Made by a program: the position numbers and the translations under genes
In this document: positions 46,981 to 58,082 of the stretch, piece by piece
How the letters are laid out: every line of letters starts with the position of its first letter
Position numbering within the stretch: position 1 is the stretch's first letter
Source of the DNA: Ashinkailepas kermadecensis
Lineage: Eukaryota > Arthropoda > Thecostraca > Neolepadidae
Assembly (NCBI GenBank): GCA_034440615.1
Contig: JAOTOM010005183.1
Span: forward strand, 62,001-126,000
Reading direction: 5' to 3'
DNA length: 64,000 bases
Notes under the pieces: model-generated
What the model saw: the letters and a program-made list of their open reading frames with translations, nothing else
Databases searched by the model: none
Told to the model about the DNA's origin: nothing

Positions 46981-49245
46981 CACAGCTGATCACCGGGGTA
47001 CTCCCAACAGCTGATCATCAGCATAGCCAACGTCACCGGGGTACTCCCCACAGCTGATCACCGGGGTACTCCCCGCAGCTGATCATCAGCACAGCCAACG
47101 TCACCGGGGTACTACCCACAGCTGATCACCGGGGTGCTCCCCACAGCTGATCATCAGCACAGCCTACGTCACCGGGGTACTACCCACAGCTGATCACCGG
47201 GGTGCTCCCCACAGCTGATCACCGGGGTGCTCCCCACAGCTGATCATCAGCACAGCCAACGTCATCGGGGTACTCCCCACAGTTGATCATCAGCACAGTC
47301 AACGTCACCGGGGTACTCCACACAGCTGATCAACAGCACAGCCAACGTCACCGGGGTACTCCCCACAGCTGATCACCGGGGTACTCCCCACAGCTGATCA
47401 CCGGGGTACTCCCCACAGCTGATCACCGGGGTACTCCACACAGCTGATCAGCAGCACAGCCAACGTCACCGGGGTACTCCCCACAGCTGATCATCAGCAC
47501 AGCCAACGTCACCGGGGTACTCCCCACAGCTGATCACCGGGGTACTACCCACAGCTGATCATCAGCACAGCCAACGTCACCGGGGTACTCCCCACAGCGA
47601 TCATCAGCACAGCCAATGTCACCGGGGTACTCCCCACAGCTGATCACCGGGGTACTACCCACAGCTGATCATCAGCACAGCCAACGTCACCGGGGTACTC
47701 CCCACAGCTGATCATCAGCACAGCCAACGTCACCGGGGTACTCCCCACAGCTGATCATCAGCACAGCCAACGTCACCGGGGTACTCCCCACAGCTGATCA
47801 TCAGCACAGCCAACGTCACCGGGGTACTACCCACGGCTGATCACCGGGGTACTCCCCACAGCTGATCATCAGCACAGCCAACGTCACCGGGGTACTCCCC
47901 ACAGCTGATCATCAGCACAGCCAACGTCACCGGGGTGCTCCCACAGCTGATCATCAGCACAGCCAACGTCACCGGAGTACTACCCACAGCTGATCACCGG
48001 GGTGCTCCACACAGCTGATCATCAGCACAGTCAACGTCACCGGGGTACTCCCCACAGCCGATCACCGGGGTGCTCCCACAGCTGATCACCGGGGTACGCC
48101 CCACAGCTGATCATCAGCACAGCCAACTCTCACCTGGGTACTACCCACAGCTGATCACCGGGGTGCTCCCCACATCTGATCATCAGCACAGCCAACGTCA
48201 TCGGGGTACTCCCCACAGCTGATCACCGGGGTGCTCCCCACAGTTGATCATCAGCACAGTCAACGTCACCGGGGTACTCCACAAAGCTGATCAGCAGCAC
48301 AGCCAACGTCACCGGGGTACTCCCCACAGCTGATCACCGGGGTACTCCCCACAGCTGATCATCAGCACAGACAACGTCACCGGGGTGCTCCCACAGCTGA
48401 TCATCAGCACAGCCAACGTCACCGGGGTGCTCCCCACAGCTGATCATCAGCACAGCAAACGTCACCGGGGTACTCCCCACAGCTGATCATCAGCACAGCC
48501 AACGTCACCGGGGTACTACCCACGGCTGATCACCGGGGTACTCCCCACAGCTGATCATCAGCACAGCCAACGTCACCGGGGTACTCCCCACAGCTGATCA
48601 TCAGCACAGCCAACGTCACCGGGGTGCTCCCCACAGCTGATCATCAGCACAGCCAACGTCACCGGAGTACTACCCACAGCTGATCACCGGGGTGCTCCAC
48701 ACAGCTGATCATCAGCACAGTCAACGTCACCGGGGTACTCCCCACAGCCGATCACCGGGGTGCTCCCCACAGCTGATCACCGGGGTACGCCCCACAGCTG
48801 ATCATCAGCACAGCCAACTCTCACCTGGGTACTACCCACAGCTGATCACCGGGGTGCTCCCCACAGCTGATCATCAGCACAGCCAACGTCACCGGGGTAC
48901 TCCCCACAGCTGATCACCGGGGTGCTCCCCACAGTTGATCATCAGCACAGTCAACGTCACCGGGGTACTCCACACAGCTGATCAGCAGCACAGCCAACGT
49001 CACCGGGGTACTCCCCACAGCTGATCACCGGGGTACTCCCCACAGCTGATCATCAGCACAGCCAACGTCACCGGGGTGCTCCCCACAGCTGATCATCAGC
49101 ACAGCCAACGTCACCGGGGTACTCCCCACAGCTGATCATCAGCACAGCCAACGTCACCGGGGTACTCCCCACAGCTGATCATCAGCACAGCCAACGTCAC
49201 CGGGGTACTCCCCACAGCTGATCATCAGCACAGCCAACGTCACCG
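46981..49245. repeat. Long minisatellite, 43-bp and 25-bp units with higher-order structure
   Basis: The 43-bp unit runs CACCGGGGTACTCCCCACAG, then CTGATCATCAGCACAGCCAACGT. A 25-bp short form stops after CTGAT and goes straight to the next CACCGGGG. Long and short forms mix in a pattern that itself repeats: rare variants recur about 690-700 bp apart. These include CCCACGGCTG at 47830 and 48530, GGTGCTCCACACAGC at 48001 and 48691, and GGGGTACGCC at 48091 and 48782. A block of about 700 bp was therefore duplicated within the array. Confidence 0.95.
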
Positions 49246-49762
49246 ATGCGCTCCCGCACAGCTGCTGCCAGCGACGCGGCTCATCTGCCAGTGGCATTGT
49301 TCTCACGACATCGGGCAGCGATGGCCTGTGTTTCCTGCGCCGGTAATCCTGTCACCTCCACAGGGGGTCCCAGCTGCCGGCCTCTCCCTGAGACTGGGGG
49401 ACAAGATAGCGTACGTCGCACATGCACTGAACACTTGGTCAGAAGCGCTGGATGTGAGTACAGGGTGCCAATGTACTCACATCCAGCACTAATTCTGTAC
49501 TCGCATCCAGCGGCACAAGGCACTAATTCTGTACTCACATCCAGCGGCACAAGGCACCAATAGCTTCAAATAAAGTTGTATTCCTCTCTTGCGTTTGTGA
49601 TTTTTAGTCAATGTATTGACTAAAAAAATCCATACCATGGTATGGAATTTTGGTGAAGTTATACCGTGGATTACATAGCTCAGTGACTTTGATTTATATT
49701 GGTGGATAACGTACGCAATATTTTGATGGCCATTCATGATTTACACCACAATGACACACATA
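49246..49762. other. No gene; hairpin and 34-bp repeats
   Basis: A perfect inverted repeat lies at 49447-49487: GCTGGATGTGAGTACA, a 9-base loop, then its exact complement. Right after it, CACTAATTCTGTACTC plus ACATCCAGCGGCACAAGG repeats about two and a half times to 49560. No gene is recognised. Confidence 0.6.
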
Positions 49763-50633
49763 TTAACCCTCGCACGTATTCGGCATTTTACCACCTTCGG
49801 TCGTAGGGGGGGGGGTACGACCCCCCCTGGCGATTCGAAACCGTGCATGTTACGAAAACGAACCAAATGCGAAAGTTATAGATTTGGCCGAGATCTCGCG
49901 ATTGGAATTCAGTATGACCTTCTAAGGTCAATGGTTGACCTTCCAGGCCAGGTCAAAGGTCTAAAATTGATATTTTTTGGTATTTTCCGAAGAAAATCGT
50001 CAGTTATATCGAAACTATTGTCTAAATATGCATGAAATGGCCGGAAATGTGTTTATTGGGACCTTGCGAACATAATGACATGTCACACGATGTGATCGGA
50101 CCAATATGTCATGCACCAAATGAGGTCAAAGCCGTGACCCCAAATATCCAACTTTTTTCAAAGGAGTTCCAATTTCGAAGTTTAAAGTTCCCTAGGGTAA
50201 AAATGGACGCTGAATTCGAATTCATCACGAAAAATTACCGTAGGTCAGCTAAAAAGGTCGAAAGGTCAAACGAGGTCAACCGAGGTCACCGATTTTGGGA
50301 ACATTATTTTTCCAATTGGAACCCATCTGGGCATTACAAAATTGCATTGCAAAACACATAATACCAGTCGATGTAGGCAACAATGTCATGTTTAGGTGCG
50401 ATAATCACGTATTTGTTGAAAACTGCTCGGAGGTGCTCCCTTTTATGACCTCATAACTCTGTGACCTGACATGACCTCCCGAAAAAAATGTTCACCAAAA
50501 GTCGTCAAAAGGTTGCCCCAGAGGGTACTGAAAATCTCAGAGCGATCCGTTCATCGGTTTAGAAGGAATACACAAAAAACCTTAGGGGGGGGGGGTTGCA
50601 CCAACCCCCCCCCCCTATACTGGCGAGGGTTAA
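49763..50633. mobile_element. TTAA-flanked non-autonomous DNA element candidate B
   Basis: An 863-bp body (49767-50629) is flanked by TTAA at 49763-49766 and 50630-50633. The ends begin CCCTCGC on both strands. The match beyond seven bases is imperfect (a GTAT word follows on both sides). As in element A, a run of G, a short spacer and a run of C lie just inside each end (about 49804-49829 and 50585-50616). The interior is again full of AGGTCA/TGACCT words. No transposase is encoded. The CCC start with TTAA fits a piggyBac-type end better than element A does. Confidence 0.65.
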
Positions 50634-50766
50634 AATGCACATCAGTGACATTTGTTTAATTTTAAAAGTATGTGAACACACCTGTCAAAATTGGAACGCA
50701 ATTTCAGGTGTTAGAAATCCAAACAGAGTCAAGCAAACTTCATTGTCGTGACTGGCGCCCGAGCCT

Positions 50767-51030
50767 GGCCGTGGGAAGGATGACCGTGGGAAGGGTGGCC
50801 GTGGGAAGGGTGGCCGTGGGAAGGGTGGTCGTAGGAAGGATGGTCGTGGGGAAGGATGGCAGTAGGAAGGATGGTCGTGGAAAAGATGGTCGTGTGAAGG
50901 ATTGCCTTGGGAAGGATGGTCGTGGGAAGGATGGCCGTGAGAATGGTAGTCATGGGAAGGAGGGCCGTGGGGAAGATGACCGTGGGAAGGATGACTGTGG
51001 GAAGGGTGGTCGTATGAAGGGTGGTGATAT
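50767..51030. repeat. Minisatellite, 15-bp unit (GTGGGAAGGATGGCC)
   Basis: About 17 copies of GTGGGAAGGATGGCC and variants. Fifteen is a multiple of three, so glycine/lysine- and histidine/proline-rich peptides are read on the two strands. No support for translation. Confidence 0.92.
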
Positions 51031-52069
51031 TCCAATGTAAGATGATGCTGTTTGCCTGAAGGTGAGATGCATTATTTACCTTTTCGTGGGCGACACTTCG
51101 AACAGCCTGGATGCTGATGCACGTGGTGCAACCAGTCACAAGTCATCACAAGCTCAGAAAATCATGTCGCCGGCATGTCAAATTGGTCATAATTACAAAT
51201 TAAAACTCCTAAGCCGAAATTAAGCAGCTAAAAATTAACATGCTTGATTCCCATGTCTATACCTCACATGACGCTAAACCGCCCGGACGGTTCATCTGCC
51301 TCAGCAACATCTTCCTCAGGAACATCTGTCTCAGCAGCGTTCAAAGATGGCAAGGTGAATGATGCTGGCGTTAGCTAAGTTATGAGCTAACCAGGCTATG
51401 TTGAAGCAAAATATCCTGCAGAAATGCTTGCGTACAGTTGCACAATGCCAATAAACCTCATAATGAGTTGAAATGCTACTGCATTGTACAGAACCCCGAG
51501 GCACTGAGAGATTAGCATGTAGCACGTTCAACTGACAATATTTTCCAACTTAACATTCAAAGCTCCAAAGCGAGAGATAAGTAAGTCAGCCAAGCCTTTG
51601 TTGTCATCAATGTCACCTGTTCCGAAACTCACCACATGACAGGTTAGAGTAAATATGAGTAGGGTCTCCGATTGGATTGGGGTAAACCACAGTCTACTGA
51701 CTTCGGCGATCATACGCTGGAGAGTCTGGAGAGAGGTATGCAATTTGCATGACCAACATCCATATCTCCAGAACGTTGAAATCAGCCTAAGAAACACTAT
51801 ATTTCCCCAACAGTGTTTTGATTTGGCCGCCTACCGTTCCCAATTCTTTGGCCCATGCAATCGGCTAAATAAGTACACCAGAATGATTTTGTATGCCCCG
51901 TGTTGAAAGTATTTCTGGCAGGTAAGTTATTTTCCTTGAAGAATACAAAGAACACTGCTGTTAGCCAACTGATTCTTCCGATACCTTCAAATGGGCACTT
52001 ACAGCGATTTGAGACTAAGCTAAGCTTCAGGTCATCGTATGTCATGCAATAATGATGTCATGGAAACAA
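51031..52069. other. Unassigned minus-strand open frames
   Basis: Minus-strand frames at 51528-51797 and 51797-52045 are not tandem repeat and look somewhat protein-like. The first ends with LLISRFGALNVKLENIV. An RF-two residues-LN-two residues-L pattern is seen in arthropod gustatory receptors near the fourth membrane segment. A GTGAGT donor-like site follows TGTCATGTG within the same frame. This is far too little to call a gene. Confidence 0.2.
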
Positions 52070-52195
52070 TTGCTAAGTGGCACTTTGTCACGTATTGCTA
52101 AGTGGCACTTTGTCACGTATTGCTAAGTGGCACTTTGTCACGTATTGCTAAGTGGCACTTTGTCACGTATTGCTAAGTGGCACTTTGTCACATAT
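52070..52195. repeat. 25-bp tandem repeat, 5 copies
   Basis: TTGCTAAGTGGCACTTTGTC plus ACGTA repeated exactly, the first four copies identical. Near-identity suggests recent expansion. Confidence 0.96.
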
Positions 52196-53143
52196 TTGCA
52201 AGATGTCAGAGCATGGAACGGGATGCTGGCTACCTGCCATTCACTTCACTTCATATGGGTTCCAATATTTTTATCAGGTGCAATATCTTACACAATGCCA
52301 TTTTTTATATCTGATTCATCCAATACTTCGGTCAGGATGATTGTGGGTTAAATGTATGAATATCGCCTCCTTAAACGTAACATTTTGCTAAATGTGTTGA
52401 TCGAGCGGCAGTTTTTGTGTTGCTTTCTTAAGGCTCTGACGAAATGCTCTTCTACATATCGAATATTTTCAATCAAGTTACGAAACTGATTTTGTGACAT
52501 GAGTTGAGAAGACGTATGTATTAGGCTCATCAGCTAATAATGTAGGTTGATCTGAAGTGGCACTGATATTAATTACTGTGAAATGTATAGTCTCAGCTCT
52601 TCAGGTCTGTTTCGAGGTCCCGATATTTGGTGTGCATCGAAAGGTCTGAAATTATATGTAATTGCTGGTATCGAACGTTGAACTCGGTGATCTGAAGAAT
52701 GCAGCAATAATTGCTTTTGACACAATCTGCAACCCATGATCCCATTACGAGAGGCTGAACAACCAAGACTGACCAAGACCTCCTCATCGTATGTTTTTGG
52801 TTGTCTTGGTTCATGCTTAAAATTGTGGAATTATGCTAGCAGCAGGTACATGCACCTGACGGTGAATTCAGAGACTGTCTTCGGAAGTATGATGCTGAAG
52901 AGTCTGGCCATGGTGTCACAATGGGGTAGACAGTGCCTTTAGAGTTCAAGATATAGCATTGATTAGTAGATATCGGTCTCTTTCTCTTCCTATAGTACCT
53001 TCCCTTTATAGGCTTCACCCGGATGGGCTCTTGCTGATCTTATTAAGCAGGAACATTGTATTATTTTATGACTTTATGACTTCTCGTGAACGTCGTCTGT
53101 GCGCTGTGGACATGCACCTTTGCCATGAGCTAATTAGGCTCAG
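52196..53143. other. AT-rich unique sequence, no gene confirmed
   Basis: Short minus-strand open frames (for example 52348-52530 and 52593-52814) are interrupted and unassigned. No RNA or repeat is recognised. Confidence 0.4.
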
Positions 53144-53225
53144 TTGTGGGCAAGGGCGTCGCCACCGGGGGGGGCAGGGGGGCAATCGCCCCCCTGCCGT
53201 GAAACTGGGGGGGCCCCCTGAAATT
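53144..53225. repeat. G-run/C-run hairpin, possible transposon end
   Basis: A perfect 11-bp stem with a 4-base loop lies at 53173-53198 (GGCAGGGGGGC, AATC, GCCCCCCTGCC). It is preceded by AAGGGCGTCGCCACC and followed by more G and C runs. Similar ends occur on several cut-and-paste element families, but no partner end or target duplication is visible. Confidence 0.55.
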
Positions 53226-53334
53226 TGAGGAGGCCCCTATCCGCAAATGCACAGCAAAAAAGGTGAGCAAGGAGGCCGACGGGACAGAAGATCATGCTGT
53301 CAATGAGGCCTCAAGACTGACTAGGCCCCCAGGA

Positions 53335-55080
53335 AATATAATCAGGTCTCTATAAGAGACGTAGAACAGATATTGAGAGGAGGCCCCCCCCCAGGACGAA
53401 AAGGAGGCCCCATGACGAAAAGGAGGCATCTATGACGAAAAGGAGGCACCCATGACGAAAATGAGGCCCCAAGACGTAGAACAGAGATTGGGAGGAGGCC
53501 TCCCAGGACGAAAAGGAGGCCCCCCAGGACGAAAAGGAGGCCCCCAGGACGAAAAGGAGGCCTCGGGACGAAAAGGAGGCTCCAAGACATAGAACAGAGA
53601 TTGGGAGGAGGCCCCCAGGACGAAAAAGGGGCCCTCAGGACGAAAAGGAGGCCCCCAGGACGAAAAGGAGGCCCCCAGGACGAAGAGGAGGTCCCCAGGA
53701 CGAAAAGGAGGCCCCCAGGAGGAAAAGGAGGCCCCTAAGACGTAGAACAAAGATTGGGAGGTGGCCCCCAGGAGGAAAAGGAGGCCCCTAAGACGTAGAA
53801 CAAAGATTGGGAGGTGGCCCCCAGGACGCAAAGGAGGCCCCCAAGACGTAGAACAGAGATTGGGAGGAGGCCCCCATGACTAAAAGGAGGCCCCCAGGAC
53901 GAAAAGGAGGCCCCCCCCCCAGCACGAAAAGGATGCACCCCAGGACAAAAGGAGGCCCCCAAGACGTAAAACAGAGATTGGGAGGAGGCTCCCAGGACGA
54001 AAAGGAGGCCCCAAGACGTAGAACAGAGATTGGGAGGAGGCCCCCAGAACGAAAAGGGGGCCCCAGGACGAAAAGGAGGCCCCCAGGACGAAAAGGAGGC
54101 CCCCAGGACGAAAAGGATGCACCCAAGGACGAAAAGGAGGCCCTAAGACGTAGAACAGAGATTGGGAGGTGACCCCCATGACGAAAAGGAGGCCCCCAGG
54201 ACGAAAATGAGGCCCCTAAGACGTAGAACAGAGATTGGGAGGTGGCCCCATGACGAAAAGGAGGCCCCCAGGACAAAAAGGAGGTCCCCAGGACGAAAAG
54301 GAAGCCCCCAGGACGAAAAGGAGGCCCCCAGGACGAAAAGGAGGCCCCCAGGACGAAACGAAGGCCCCAGGACGAAAAGGAGGCCCCTAAGACGTAGAAC
54401 AGAGATTAGGAGGTGGCCCCCAGGACGAAAAGGAGGCACCCAAGACTAAAAGGAGGCCCCCAGGACAAAAAGGAGGCCCTCAGGACGAAAAGGAAGCCCC
54501 AAGACGTAGAACAGAGATTGGGAGGAGGCGCCCAGGACGAAAAGGGGGCCCCCAGGACGAAAATCATGCCCCCAGGACGAAAAGGAGGCCCACAAGACGA
54601 AAAGGATGCACCCAAGGACGAAACGGATGCCCCCAAGACGTAGAACAGAGATTGGGATGAGGTCCCCTGGACGAAAAGGAGGCCCCCAGGACGAAAAGGA
54701 GGCCCCTAAGACGTAGAACAGAGCTTGGAGGTGGCCCCCATGACGAAAAGGAGGCCCCAGGACGAAAAGGAGGCCCCCGGGACGAAAAGGAGGCCCCAGG
54801 ACGAAAAGGATGCCTCCAGGACGCAAAGGAAGCCCCCAAGACGTAGAACAGAGATTGGGAGGAGGTCCACAGGACTAAAAGGAGGCCCTGAACGAAAAGG
54901 AGGCCCCCAGAACGAAAAGGATGCACCCAAGGACGAAAAGGAGGCCCCTAAGACGTAGAACAGAGATTGGGAGGTAGTCCCCAGGACGAAAAGGAGGGCC
55001 CAGGACGAAAAGGAGGCCCCCAGCACGAAAAGGAGGCCCTCAGGACGGAAAGGATGCCACCGAGACGGGCAAGAAGCCAC
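53335..55080. repeat. Tandem array of 18-20-bp units, well preserved part
   Basis: The core unit GGACGAAAAGGAGGCCCCCA is repeated some eighty times. Every few units it is interrupted by AAGACGTAGAACAGAGATTGGGAGG, so a higher-order unit of roughly 100-150 bp is present. Overlapping frames reading PPFRPGG and GPPGRKG peptides are artefacts. Confidence 0.95.
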
Positions 55081-56450
55081 CCAGGTTAGACGAAAAGGCT
55101 TCCGATGGGTGGCAGGACATTCTTAATTTGGAAAACGAGGCCCCCAAGACGGAAGAGGATGCCCTGCAATATAAAATTAAGACATGATAGGGGAGATTTC
55201 TCCAGACGCAATAGGGGCCCCAAGACGGGTAAGAAGGTCTCCGCAGGAATGAGAGAAGGCCACCGAGACCAGCCAGATGAGGCCCATATTTTGGAAGAGG
55301 AGAACCCTAGAAGAGAAGATCTAGGACTAGGACGCAAAAGCACCCTGCTAAGAGGATAATGAGGCTCCATACACAGATAAGGAGGCCCCCATGACGTGAG
55401 AGGAGGCCCCAAATTTGAAAAAGGAGTCACCCGGGAGAGGGTAGGAGTCCCCAGAAATCAAGAGAGTGTCAAAAATTGCACGGAGGCAACCAGGATTGCA
55501 AAGGAGGCCCCAACACCGGAAAGAAGGCCCCAGAATATGAGCAGAGGCCCTAAGACGGAAAAGGAAGCCAGTGGATATGAGATGAGGTTTCGCAGACGCA
55601 AAAGCAGGCCCCAAATGGGTGAGGTTCCACCGAGATAGAAAAGGATGATCCAGAGACGTGGCAGGAGACACCTAATTCGGAAGAGAACGACACAAGGTTG
55701 GAAATGAGATCCCATGATGAACGAGGAGGCCCCTAAAATATGAGAGAAAGGCCATTGGATAAGAGAGATGGCTCCCAGGCGGAAAAGAAGGCTCGAAGAC
55801 GGCTAAGAAGGTCCCCGGGAAATAACAAGGCCACTAAGATAGGAAAGGTTGCCAGTAATTTGGCAGAGTAGGCACCTGGGAGAGAAGAGGAGTCCACCAG
55901 GAGATAAGAGACCACCCCTAAGATGGGTAAAGCTTGAATCCACACGCAGAGCAGGAGGCCCCCAAGACGTGAGAGGAGGCCCCTAATTTGAAAAAGAAGG
56001 CCTCTAGAAAAGAAATGAGGCACCTGTCGGACTCGAGAGGAGTCCCTCAAGAAGGAGTAGGTCTCCAGGACCAAATGAGGCCCCGAAGACCGGAAAGAGT
56101 TCCCAGGAAATGAGAGGAGGCCCTGAAGATGGGAGTGGTGGCAGGTATGGAAGGCGGTGAGGTTTCCAAAATTGAAGATCCCTCAAGACGGCTTTGCCAG
56201 GATAAAAGAGGAGGCCCGCGAGGCGTGGCAGGAGGCCCCTAATTTGGCAGAGAATGCCCCTCGAAGATAAGAGGAGGCCCCATGCCATGTTAAAGGGGCC
56301 CCAGAATGCAAGAGGAGGCTCTCCAAGACGGGAGAGGAGGACCATTGAATATGGAGGAGGGTAGGACACACAAGGAGACGTCGAAAACCGGTAAAAAGGC
56401 TCTAGGAAATGTGACGGCCCTTAAGACGTGACAGGAGGCCTATAATTTGC
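55081..56450. repeat. Same array, strongly diverged part
   Basis: The GGAGGCCCC framework and AAGACG words continue every 25-30 bases, but the sequence between them has drifted. Density of the motif falls gradually with distance from 55.1 kb. Confidence 0.8.
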
Positions 56451-57298
56451 AAGGAAAAAACCCTAAGAAATAGTGGGAGTCGTGTCTGGGTACTTTAAAA
56501 TCACGATATGGGCCCCAAGAGATCCCGCAAATTACGCTGAGCCTGGGGTACCAAAATTCACGCTCGGACCACGAAAATTATGCCAGGGCACGACAGGTCG
56601 TACCGTGCCCCAACAGTCTCATTGGGACCAAAACAAATGAAGCCGGAACAACGAAAAACAATCCGGACATGGATAATCGCTCTGGGGGCCCAACAACGAC
56701 GCCAAAAGCCCCCTGAACGCATTGGACCCCCAAAAAGTGTCGAGGCCGCTATAGCTCGCGCTAGGGATCGAAGAAAATGACGTCGGGGCTCAAAAGATCA
56801 CATTGGACTCAAAAAAGTCGCGTCGCAGCCCTTGAAAATCACACTGGAGGCCCAGAAGGTCGCGCCGGGGCCCCAAAAGTTGCAGCTGCCCCAAAAATCA
56901 ATCCTTAACCGGAATGTCACTCTGGGACAAAAAAAAACTCATTCAGTGGCCGCAGTGCTATATCAAAGGGGCAAATGCCCCCTCCATCCTGAGAGGGATA
57001 AGCTCCCAAGAATCGTGCCGGGGCCTCAAAAATCGCGCTCGGGCCACCAAAATTCGCGTCGGTCCACCAGAATTCGCGTATGGATCTCCAAATAAATACG
57101 GCGAGCCCCGGAAAACTCGCTCCGAGGCCCGAAAAATTGCAACAGGAACCGCCAAAATCGCGTTGGGGTCACAGCTAAATACAACGCGTCCCACAAACTC
57201 GAACAGGGGCCCCGGGCGCTCGGGACCCACAATTCCCATCGGTAGTCCCGTCGAGGCTCTCAAAAATTGGCGTCTAGGGCCACACGTAAGCACAGTGT
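56451..57298. repeat. Very old degenerate array, about 30-bp units
   Basis: Words such as GGGGCCCCAAAA, AAAATCGC and CAAAAATC recur roughly every 28-33 bases with almost no other conservation. The period resembles the preceding part, so this may be its oldest end, or a different old array abutting it. Confidence 0.6.
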
Positions 57299-58082
57299 GA
57301 CCACAAACACCGGATCGGTATCCGGAAAAAATCAAGCTGGAGCCCTCCAAAATAAGGAGGGATTCCAACAACTAAATGCCCAGGTAAAAAAATGGCTCTG
57401 GAGCACCGAACATATTATCAGATGCCTTCACAAATTGCGTACGGCACCGAAAAACAAACCGGATCTCGAACAATCGAGGTGGGATACAAAAACATGGCGC
57501 CAGGGGCTCGAGAAATCAGGCCGGGATTCGGACTTTAAAAAAAATCAGAAAAGATTCACAAAAATCGTATTGAGCCCTGAAAACTGGGGTTGGGTCTACG
57601 GAACCACGCGCCTGGGCGCGATAAGCCGCTCTGGGACCTAGAAACATCGTACCGAAGCCCCAAAATTGTACTGGGGCCCCACAAGTGTGCGTCAGAAGCC
57701 CAAAATGAACACATCGGGACCCTAAGAGTACAACGGGGGCCGAAAATACAACTGGCCCTCCAAAGCGCACAGAGTCTCACAAAAAGCGACAGGGCCTTAA
57801 CACATGCGTTGCAGCCATAAATATACATACCGGGAGGTCTAAAAAATACACCGGAAGCTCTCAAGGCACACAGGGGTCATGATAACGCACAAGAGCCTGA
57901 AAAAGTGGTTGGGGCCGCAAAAGGCAACATGGTTCCAAAACAAACAAAAAGACCGGGCGCTAAATAAACACATCGGGATCTTCGAAAACGCCCGAACACG
58001 TCAAAAAAATCCTCGGTGCACAAAAATGCAACAAACCCTAAAACGAGCAGGGGGTTCGAAAATGTTTTAGGCCCCTAACAAA
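57299..58082 (+). repeat. Left arm of a large inverted repeat
   Basis: About 780 bases that reappear in reverse orientation at 58556-58696 joined to 62372-63018. Shared landmarks include AAAATCAAGCTGGAGCCCTC (57327), GATGCCTTCAC (57421), GAACCACGCGCCTGG (57600), GGCAACATGG (57923) and CATCGGGATCTTCGAAAACG (57970). The arms are roughly 80% alike by eye. The arm is itself built of the degenerate 30-bp units. Confidence 0.85.

Noticed and set aside
46981..49245. Possible CRISPR array
   Set aside because: The repeats are head-to-tail with no unique spacers, the units come in two lengths of the same sequence, and the window is eukaryotic.
50685..51035. Histidine/proline/serine-rich minus-strand frame
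   Set aside because: It is the reverse reading of the 15-bp array. The opposite strand is equally open with a glycine/lysine-rich reading.
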